Origin: Oscillospiraceae bacterium
GTDB lineage: Bacteria; Bacillota; Clostridia; Oscillospirales; Ruminococcaceae
Reading direction: 5' to 3'
DNA: 12,148 nt
Assembly: GCA_016303235.1 (NCBI GenBank)
Contig: JAEDMB010000052.1
Span: forward strand, 1-12,148
The translations under genes were made by a program, and so were the position numbers. Under the pieces are notes generated by a model that saw only the letters and a list, made by a program, of their open reading frames with translations, was not told the DNA's origin and made no database searches. Positions 6,270 to 12,148 of the stretch are shown in pieces. Numbering within the stretch: position 1 is the first letter of the stretch; each line of letters opens with the position of its first letter.

Positions 6270-7511
6270 TTAACTATTAATTTCATCGGTGCGGATTTTT
6301 ATTCTTACCTTTTTAACGGTCTGTTCCTTGACCTCAAGAACAGTAATGCTGAATATACCACTTTCAGCAGTTTCGCCTTTTTCGGGGATATGCTCCAGAA
6401 TTTCTGTAATCCAGCCCCCCACGGAAGTATATGTACTTTCAATCATATCATCATCAAGCCCCATACCCTCAAGCATATCGCTTATGCTAAGAAATCCGGA
6501 TACTTCATAGACATCACTGCTTATTCTGACAATATCATGAGAAACCTCATCATTTTCGTCATAGATTTCGCCGACAAGCTCCTCAATAATATCCTCCATA
6601 GTGATTATGCCCTTAGTACCGCCGTACTGGTCCATTACGACAGCGAGATGAGTTTTATTATACTGCATTTCTTTAAGAGCCTCGCTGATAAGCTTAAGGT
6701 CAGATATATGAGCAACGCTCTGCATAATTTCAGATATATTTGACTTTCCGTCATTAAGCATTTTAAAAAAGCTCTTGTTAGTAATTATACCGATAATATT
6801 GTCAAGAGTCTTGTCATAAACGGGAAATCTTGAATACATTTCATTAAGGAATTTATTTTTTATATCCTCAATGGATTCATTTTTTTCGACTCCGACAACC
6901 TGAACTCTCGGGATAAGTATTTCATTGACAGTAATCTCATCAAATTCCAGAGCACTTTTTACAAGGTCGCTTTCCTGTTCTTCAAGAACTCCCTGTTCTT
7001 CGATTTCCTCAATAATACATTTAAGTTCATCTTCCGTAACGCTTGGTTCAGTCTTATTGCTTTTAAGCAGACCCGAAAGCTTATTGAAGATAATTACAAA
7101 CGGCTTTAGTATAAATATAAGAGCAGAAAGCGGAGGAGCAAATATAAGAGCAAGCTTTTCAGCATTTTCCTTCGCATATGATTTCGGAAGAATTTCACCG
7201 AAAATAAGAACTATTACAGTGCTGACAGCCGTTGAAATTCCGACACCCTTGTCACCGAAAATATCAGTAAAAAAAACAGTCGAAAGTGATGCCATAGCAA
7301 TATTGACAATATTGTTTCCTATAAGCACAGCCGTAAGTGCATCATCAAAGGAATTAGCAATTTTCAAAGCTCTTTCGGCTTTTTTGTTTCCCTGTGAGGC
7401 ATAGTTTTTAAGCCTTATCTTATTTACACCGGAAAAAGCCGTTTCCGTACTTGAAAACAATGCTGAACCAATCAGCAGAAAAATAATTGCAACTAATTTA
7501 CCAATATCCAT
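6270..7511 (-). CDS. CNNM/CorC (HlyC) family membrane protein with CBS pair
   Basis: 413 residues, normal length for the family. Residues 1 to about 150 are the DUF21/CNNM membrane domain with its signature segments SSTETAFSGVN (20-30), VLIGNNIVNIA (62-72) and FGEILPKSYAKENAE (104-118). A CBS pair follows (about 200-315), including PVYDKTLDNIIGII and HLAVVMDQYGGTKGIITMED. The CorC/HlyC-type C-terminal domain is about 325-410. Family members are linked to magnesium or cobalt efflux and resistance; the older name 'hemolysin' is misleading. The substrate here cannot be told from sequence. The start is well supported by AGGAAAGG 6 nt before the ATG, and a separate promoter lies at 7546-7574. It precedes the sca genes on the same strand but is separated by about 400 bp, so shared function is unlikely. 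Confidence 0.92.
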   Translation of the reverse strand: MDIGKLVAIIFLLIGSALFSSTETAFSGVNKIRLKNYASQGNKKAERALKIANSFDDALTAVLIGNNIVNIAMASLSTVFFTDIFGDKGVGISTAVSTVIVLIFGEILPKSYAKENAEKLALIFAPPLSALIFILKPFVIIFNKLSGLLKSNKTEPSVTEDELKCIIEEIEEQGVLEEQESDLVKSALEFDEITVNEILIPRVQVVGVEKNESIEDIKNKFLNEMYSRFPVYDKTLDNIIGIITNKSFFKMLNDGKSNISEIMQSVAHISDLKLISEALKEMQYNKTHLAVVMDQYGGTKGIITMEDIIEELVGEIYDENDEVSHDIVRISSDVYEVSGFLSISDMLEGMGLDDDMIESTYTSVGGWITEILEHIPEKGETAESGIFSITVLEVKEQTVKKVRIKIRTDEINS

Positions 7512-7545
7512 ATTAAACCTTTCCTGAAAAAAAATATATGCTAAT

Positions 7546-7574
7546 ATAATAACATATTAAGGAAAAATAATCAA
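7546..7574 (-). promoter_or_regulatory. Sigma-A-type promoter for the CNNM gene
   Basis: On the minus strand, -35 TTGATT (7569-7574) and -10 TATTAT (7546-7551) are spaced by 17 nt. The leader is about 28 nt and contains the AGGAAAGG ribosome site. Its position just after the MATE terminator shows that the two genes are transcribed separately. Confidence 0.6.
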
Positions 7575-7607
7575 GACCGTTTTTTGAAACAAATGAAAAT
7601 TTTATGT

Positions 7608-7638
7608 AAAAAACAAGGGCGGAGTCAAAGCTCCGCCC
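7608..7638 (-). terminator. Intrinsic terminator of the MATE exporter gene
   Basis: A perfect 8-bp GC-rich stem (GGGCGGAG / CTCCGCCC, 6-nt loop) at 7617-7638 is followed on the minus strand by TTGTTTTTT. It begins 3 bp after the stop codon. This is a textbook Rho-independent terminator and the strongest hairpin in the window. Confidence 0.92.
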
Positions 7639-7641
7639 GAA

Positions 7642-9030
7642 TTATGAACATCTCTTGCATTTATCTGATACAGGAATATATGAATCTGATTCACCGTCAA
7701 GCTCTCTTTTAAGTTCAGGAAACTTGCAGAATGCAATTATAAACAGGAGTATATCAGCCATAAGCCATGCAACGGGACTTGCAAAGCATACAGCAGTAAA
7801 TCCATAAGTTCCTACGGCAAGAACTACTACTCCGACTCTTGCAATAAGTTCCGTAAAGCCTGCCATCATAGGGAGGAGACTATATCCAAGACCCTGAAGT
7901 GAGTTTCTTATTATAAAGAGTATTCCAAGAAGCGGAAATGTAACGGTATTTATTTTAATATAGTACATAGCATAATTTATTACATCAACATCATTTTTAT
8001 CTATGAAAAGAAGTGAAATATACTGACCGAATAAAACAAGTACAATGCATGCAACAACACAATATATTACAGAAACAGTCATACTCTGCTTTAATCCCTT
8101 TGTAATGCGTTCATATTTTCTTGCACCTCTGTTCTGTCCGCAGTAAGTAGCCATAGCCGTACCGAGACATTCCATAGGACCCTGTGCAATCATCTGAATT
8201 TTCTGTGCTGCCGTAACAGCTGCAACGTATACAGTACCAAGATTATTTATAGCTGTCTGCAAAGTTATTGAGCCGATAGCAGTAATTGAATACTGCAAAG
8301 CCATAGGAACTCCTATTGACATAAGATTTCCGGAAGCCTTGATGTCAAAAGCAAGCTCGCTTTTATCAAATGAAAGTATGTCAAACTTCTTACGCATATA
8401 TATAAAGCATAAAACAGTCGAAATGCCCTGTGCTATAACGGTTGCAAGACCTGCACCTGATACACCCATATTACAGAATTTTATAAAAACATAATCAAGA
8501 ATTATATTTATTACCGATGCAATTCCGAGGAATATCAGCGGAGAACGGCTGTCGCCCAATGCACGGAGTATTGAGGCAAGAAGATTATAGAAAATTGTTA
8601 CTGAAAGCCCTGCAAAAATCATAAATAAGTATTCATCAGCCTGCTGTATAATATCATCAGGAGTTTTCATAAGCTCAAGGAGAGGACGTATAAAAACAAG
8701 TGTAAGAACTGTCAGAACTATGGCAATAATAAAACTCAGCCAGAATGAGTTTGAAACATACTTTCTCATTTTGCTGTAATTATTAGCACCGTATTCCTGA
8801 GAAACAAGTATACAGAACCCACTGCATATTCCGGTAGCAAAACCGATTACAAGAAAGCATATTGAACCCGTTGCACCTACGGCTGCGAGAGCATTAAGGT
8901 CAATGCACTTTCCGACTATTATAGCATCAACCATACTGTATAACTGCTGAAGAAGATTTCCGAGAATCATCGGAATACAGAAAGAAATAATAAGCCTGAG
9001 TGAATTTCCGCTTGTCATATCCTTTGTCAT
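7642..9030 (-). CDS. MATE-family multidrug/toxic compound exporter
   Basis: 462 residues, the usual length for a 12-helix MATE transporter, which exports drugs or metabolites in exchange for Na+ or H+ in the cytoplasmic membrane. Family features seen: helix 1 with IPMILGNLLQQLYSMVDAIIVG (P20, Y31, D35, G40), LRALGDSRSPL (155-165) after helix 4, GVPMALQYS (240-248) opening the second half, and GQNRGARKYERI (298-309) mirroring the QEYGANNYSKMRK of the first half. The two halves show the expected internal duplication. The start is fixed by AAGGGGG 8 nt upstream. The C-terminus is short and polar, ending in a small Cys/Lys-rich tail (CKRCS). A palindrome over the -10 box suggests control by a repressor that is not encoded in this window. 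The substrate is not predictable. Confidence 0.93.
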   Translation of the reverse strand: MTKDMTSGNSLRLIISFCIPMILGNLLQQLYSMVDAIIVGKCIDLNALAAVGATGSICFLVIGFATGICSGFCILVSQEYGANNYSKMRKYVSNSFWLSFIIAIVLTVLTLVFIRPLLELMKTPDDIIQQADEYLFMIFAGLSVTIFYNLLASILRALGDSRSPLIFLGIASVINIILDYVFIKFCNMGVSGAGLATVIAQGISTVLCFIYMRKKFDILSFDKSELAFDIKASGNLMSIGVPMALQYSITAIGSITLQTAINNLGTVYVAAVTAAQKIQMIAQGPMECLGTAMATYCGQNRGARKYERITKGLKQSMTVSVIYCVVACIVLVLFGQYISLLFIDKNDVDVINYAMYYIKINTVTFPLLGILFIIRNSLQGLGYSLLPMMAGFTELIARVGVVVLAVGTYGFTAVCFASPVAWLMADILLFIIAFCKFPELKRELDGESDSYIPVSDKCKRCS

Positions 9031-9061
9031 ATAAAAAACCCCCTTAAATAAGATTTAATTC

Positions 9062-9094
9062 AATTTGCAAGTGATATTATAGCACTTGAAAATT
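9062..9094 (-). promoter_or_regulatory. MATE gene promoter -10 inside a 33-bp near-palindrome (candidate operator)
   Basis: The dyad is centred on 9078. Inner arms CAAGTG (9068-9073) and CACTTG (9083-9088) flank TAT-T-ATA. Outer arms AATTT (9062-9066) and AAATT (9090-9094) extend the symmetry. Only two of sixteen base pairs are mismatched (9067/9089 and 9074/9082). A perfect minus-strand TATAAT (9076-9081) lies at the centre, with no good -35 at 16-18 nt. This is the layout expected for a dimeric repressor (for example TetR or MarR type) that blocks the promoter, or for an activator-dependent promoter. The regulator's family is a guess. Confidence 0.6.
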
Positions 9095-9203
9095 ATCTTT
9101 TCTACTATTATTATAGCTAAAAATGATACTATAATTGTTTTTTAAAACTGCTGATGAATTATTTTTCTTATAAATGCAGATAATATTTCAGAGGTGTTTT
9201 AAA

Positions 9204-10664
9204 ATGCGAACCGAAAATTTTTACTATGACAGAATTATTCCGTCAATTAATGAAAATCTTGAAAAAATAAAGAAAATATCCGGAAATTCTTCTGACCTGC
9301 TTATAAATGAATTTGTGACAGGCGGTGTGAACTGTGTTCTGCTGTGCTGTGAGGGAATGCTCTCCACATCAACTATAACAGAACTTGTACTGCACCCGAT
9401 AACAAAAATAAACCTACGTGAACCAAGCGGACAGGCTCTTTTCAATCATATACAGAATAATCTTCTGCTTTCAATTGACCGTGTAACCGTAAAGAATTAC
9501 GGGGAACTTTTCAGAACGGTAAATTCCGGATTTGCAGTGCTTATTGCAGACGGAATGGATTCCGCACTTGCATTCGGAGTACAGGGCTATGCCGTCAGAG
9601 GAATTGATGAACCCTCCGGAGAGGCGAATATAATGGGAGCTCATGAGGGATTTTCCGAAGTGGTAAGAACTAATATGTCACTTTTAAGAAGAAGGCTGAA
9701 AAGTCCTGTATTCAAAATGGAACTTATGGTTATGGGCGATAAAAGTCAGACTGATATATGTCTTTGCTATATGCAGGACAGAGTTCCCGAAAGACTTCTG
9801 AAACAGATTAAAAATTCTCTTGACAAAATAAATCTTGAAAGCATACTTTCAACGGGATATGTAAGACCTTTTCTCGAAAGCAAAAGCTTTGAAATATTCA
9901 GCTCAACGGGAACTACCGAAAGACCTGATGTTTTATGTTCAAAACTGATAGAAGGCAGAGTTGCCTTGTTGATAGACGGCGTACCTTTTGCAATAGTTAT
10001 TCCTAAATTCTTCACGGAAAGCTTTCAGACTCTTGACGATTACTCATTCAAGCCGTATTATGCATTTTTTATACGCTGGATAAAATATGTAGCATTTTTT
10101 ATATCAATACTTCTTCCGGCACTTTATGTATCAATAGCACTTCATCACCCCGAACTTCTTAACAGTACATTGCTGATGATTCTTGTTGATGCCGAAAAAA
10201 AAGCTCCCATAGCACTTCTTGCAGAGGGATTCGGTGTATTGATTATGTATGAAATAATACGTGAGGCAGGTTTAAGACTTCCTAAAGCGGTAGGCGGAGC
10301 AGTAAGCATAGTAGGAGGTCTTATTATAGGTGATTCCGCCGTAAATTCGGGTCTTGTCAGCACTCCTATGCTAACTATAATTGCACTTGCAGTAACAAGC
10401 GGATTTGTCGTTCCCGAACTTAATCAGAGTATAACTATATTAAGACTTCTTTTTTTAATATCGGGCGGACTTCTCGGACTTTTCGGGATAAGCTTACTCG
10501 GCAGTGCGGTACTATTCAATATATGTGCAACGGAGGACTATGGATTTCCGTTTACTGCACCAATATCGCCCTTTAATTTAAAATCTATGAGAGATACAAC
10601 ATTCCGCCAGAGTTTCCGGAAAATGCAGGACGGCGGATTTACAGTGGAGGAACTTCATGAATAA
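9204..10664 (+). CDS. gerA: Spore germinant receptor A subunit (GerA family)
   Basis: 486 residues from the ATG at 9204, chosen over an upstream in-frame ATG at 9174 because AGAGG lies about 9 nt before 9204 and nothing suitable precedes 9174. Residues 1 to about 285 are the soluble cytoplasmic N-terminal region with family segments (FVTGG near 37-41, EPSGEANIMGAHEGFSE at 136-152, RRRLKSP). The rest is the membrane part. It contains the hallmark REAGLRLPKAVGGAVSIVGG (353-372) followed by LIIGDSAV, and a closing YGFPFTAPISPF. In spore formers the A subunit combines with B and C in the inner spore membrane to sense germinants and form the receptor channel. The stop overlaps the next start by 8 bp. 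No clear forespore (sigma-G) promoter was found; a lone TATAAT at 9130-9135 is the only candidate. Confidence 0.93.
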   Translation: MRTENFYYDRIIPSINENLEKIKKISGNSSDLLINEFVTGGVNCVLLCCEGMLSTSTITELVLHPITKINLREPSGQALFNHIQNNLLLSIDRVTVKNYGELFRTVNSGFAVLIADGMDSALAFGVQGYAVRGIDEPSGEANIMGAHEGFSEVVRTNMSLLRRRLKSPVFKMELMVMGDKSQTDICLCYMQDRVPERLLKQIKNSLDKINLESILSTGYVRPFLESKSFEIFSSTGTTERPDVLCSKLIEGRVALLIDGVPFAIVIPKFFTESFQTLDDYSFKPYYAFFIRWIKYVAFFISILLPALYVSIALHHPELLNSTLLMILVDAEKKAPIALLAEGFGVLIMYEIIREAGLRLPKAVGGAVSIVGGLIIGDSAVNSGLVSTPMLTIIALAVTSGFVVPELNQSITILRLLFLISGGLLGLFGISLLGSAVLFNICATEDYGFPFTAPISPFNLKSMRDTTFRQSFRKMQDGGFTVEELHE

Positions 10665-11646
10665 AATATCATTCGGACAGTTCGCATCACTTCTTCTTGC
10701 ATCGGACGCATTTGCACTTATATGCTATTCAAATAAAATTTCACTTGCAACGCTCTGGGGATTTCTGATTTCAGTATCAATACAGTTTATAATATCTCTG
10801 ATTCTGACAAAACGCAGTATTCCGGCTGACAATAAATTTCTGCTGTGGATTTATCTTTTTTCCGCATTGATATGGGGAACGCTTTTATTTATACGTGTAT
10901 GGAATATATCAAAAGCAATATATATACCTGTTCCGGAAATAAAATTTCTTCCGGAAAATCTCATAATATCCGCACTTATAGCTGTTGTATGCCTTTATGC
11001 CTCCTCACCCGGAATAAAAGCAGTTTCGAGAGCGTCCGTAATGACAGCCGGATTCGGAGTATTCTGTTTTATAACAATTATACTCGGAAGCTTTAAAAAC
11101 ATAGATACATCAAACCTTTTTATTGCCGGTAATTCAAAAATATCGGGACAAATAATCTCGGGATTTGCAGTCGGAGGGAGTTTCTGCATACTTCCCTTTC
11201 TGATAAGTCAGCTGAACGCAAGCCGAATAAAATCCACAGTTTTTTATTTTGCATGCAGAAGTGTTTTCTATACGGCAGTAATAATTCTGACACTTCTTGT
11301 AACAGGCGGAATAATGCAGATTACGGAATTTCCCGTGATGAGAGCAGTTGAACTCTGTCAGCCTTTCAGCAGTCAGAGAATAGACGCTTTGTTTATAATA
11401 TTAATGGTAATACTTGCAGTAATGGGAATTGCAGTCCAGACTGTTACGGCATCACAGATTATTGAAATGCTTTTTCCAAAATTCCAAAGATTTAAAAGCA
11501 CAGCAATAATTATTATAATGATTTTGCTTTCACTGGTTCTCGGCAATACAGATATATACAGCTCCGCATATGCATTAATATTTATGATTTCGCCGGTTTT
11601 GACGGCAATACTGATATTTTTTAAAAAAGGAGCTGAAAGAAAATGA
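10657..11646 (+). CDS. gerB: Spore germinant receptor B subunit (GerAB-type, APC-superfamily permease)
   Basis: 329 residues, almost entirely hydrophobic with about ten membrane helices; family members are usually nearer 360, so this one is slightly short. Family features: SPGIKAVSRASV (about 116-127), corresponding to the Gly-Arg segment of GerB proteins, and ITEFPVMRAVELCQPFSSQR (226-245), the conserved region before a later helix. The B subunit is the probable germinant-binding partner of A. GGAGG is placed 6 nt before the ATG, which overlaps the gerA stop by 8 bp, and its own stop shares ATGA with the next gene. Tight overlaps imply translational coupling of the receptor subunits. Confidence 0.9.
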   Translation: MNKISFGQFASLLLASDAFALICYSNKISLATLWGFLISVSIQFIISLILTKRSIPADNKFLLWIYLFSALIWGTLLFIRVWNISKAIYIPVPEIKFLPENLIISALIAVVCLYASSPGIKAVSRASVMTAGFGVFCFITIILGSFKNIDTSNLFIAGNSKISGQIISGFAVGGSFCILPFLISQLNASRIKSTVFYFACRSVFYTAVIILTLLVTGGIMQITEFPVMRAVELCQPFSSQRIDALFIILMVILAVMGIAVQTVTASQIIEMLFPKFQRFKSTAIIIIMILLSLVLGNTDIYSSAYALIFMISPVLTAILIFFKKGAERK

Positions 11647-12148
11647 ATAAAAAACTGATATTAATATCTCTTATTCCGTCATTATTGTGTGGCTGTACTC
11701 ATCAGGAAGTACATGAAAGAGCCTATCTGCGTGGAATGTCAGTATCGGGAAATAATCTGAAAACAGTATCAATGAATTTTTACAATAAGGATTCCGAGCC
11801 TACAAATGTTCAGAATAACAGCTTTGACGGAATACTTGAAAATTCGGAAGTAAAAAGCGGAAAATCAATATTTACAGGTCATACGGAATTAATAGTTCTC
11901 GGCGAATGTGACTATACCGAGACTTTAAGATTTATGCTTGAGGAATGGAAAGTTTCACCTTCCTGTCTTATAGTATACGGCGGAAACAATTCCGGAAATA
12001 TTATAGAAAATTCAGATTCCGGACAGCTTGCCGATTCAATAAGAACTGCCGTAAAACAGAATAAAATTCCCAAAAGTGATATTATAACTATTTTAAGCTC
12101 ACTGCTGAAAAATAATCAGAGTGAAATTCCTGCAATTAATTCTGACGG
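11643..12148 (+). CDS. gerC: Spore germinant receptor C subunit lipoprotein (Ger(x)C family, 3' end outside window)
   Basis: 168 codons visible, open to the edge. It begins with a lipoprotein signal: MNKK, a hydrophobic core, then the lipobox L15-C16-G17-C18, so Cys18 would be lipidated. The following ERAYLRGMSV and the segment KSIFTGHTELIVLGE about 60 residues later match the layout of the Ger(x)C N-terminal domain, including the 'K-IF--H---lviGE' pattern. The remainder is rich in Asn and Ser and diverges from well-known GerC proteins. AAGGAG lies 10 nt before the ATG, which shares ATGA with the gerB stop. Position as third gene of a gerABC operon is the strongest argument for its identity. 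Confidence 0.85.
   Translation, partial: MNKKLILISLIPSLLCGCTHQEVHERAYLRGMSVSGNNLKTVSMNFYNKDSEPTNVQNNSFDGILENSEVKSGKSIFTGHTELIVLGECDYTETLRFMLEEWKVSPSCLIVYGGNNSGNIIENSDSGQLADSIRTAVKQNKIPKSDIITILSSLLKNNQSEIPAINSD

Noticed and set aside
6390..6743. Plus-strand ORFs inside the CNNM gene
   Set aside because: They are antisense to a well-supported, full-length conserved protein and show no recognisable family or ribosome site.
9130..9135. TATAAT upstream of gerA as its promoter
   Set aside because: The -35 position reads ATTATT. Germination operons are normally read by a forespore sigma factor, and no matching -35/-10 pair was found, so it is not listed as a feature.

Overview
The window looks like part of a low-GC Gram-positive (Firmicutes/Clostridia) chromosome, most likely a fibre-degrading Ruminococcus of the R. 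flavefaciens group. The main reason is a run of three minus-strand genes with the domain content and order of the R. flavefaciens sca (cellulosome scaffoldin) cluster: scaC (one cohesin + dockerin), scaA (N-terminal module, cohesin, dockerin) and scaB (many cohesins, cut by the window edge). Good Shine-Dalgarno sites, AT-rich spacers and a three-gene spore-germinant-receptor operon fit the same assignment. The species call is inference; no database was searched.

Layout. 1-3149 (minus): 5'-part of scaB with one ScaA-like cohesin, five complete and one truncated cohesin of a second class, and Thr-rich linkers. 3223-4911 (minus): scaA. 5019-5864 (minus): scaC. 5865-6269: AT-rich spacer holding a good sigma-A-type promoter for the sca genes. 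6270-7511 (minus): CNNM/CorC-type membrane protein with a CBS pair and its own promoter. 7608-7638: strong intrinsic terminator. 7642-9030 (minus): MATE-family exporter. 9031-9203: divergent intergenic region with a 33-bp near-palindrome over the MATE -10 box. 9204-10664, 10657-11646 and 11643-end (plus): gerA, gerB and a truncated gerC, overlapping end to start.

How the parts work together. By analogy with R. flavefaciens, ScaB is the main scaffold and its cohesins capture ScaA dockerins. ScaA cohesins capture enzyme dockerins or the ScaC dockerin, and ScaC swaps the binding specificity for another group of enzymes. The anchoring end of ScaB (X-dockerin), and probably cttA and scaE, should lie just beyond position 1. 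Within 6 kb there are three cohesin classes, two dockerin types and a possible fourth, cryptic cohesin-like module in ScaA. The unusual points are a ScaA with a single recognisable cohesin, a ScaB that opens with one ScaA-type cohesin before switching class, and two adjacent ScaB cohesins sharing about 384 bp with no visible difference. The germination operon, exporter and CNNM protein look like an ordinary chromosomal neighbourhood.
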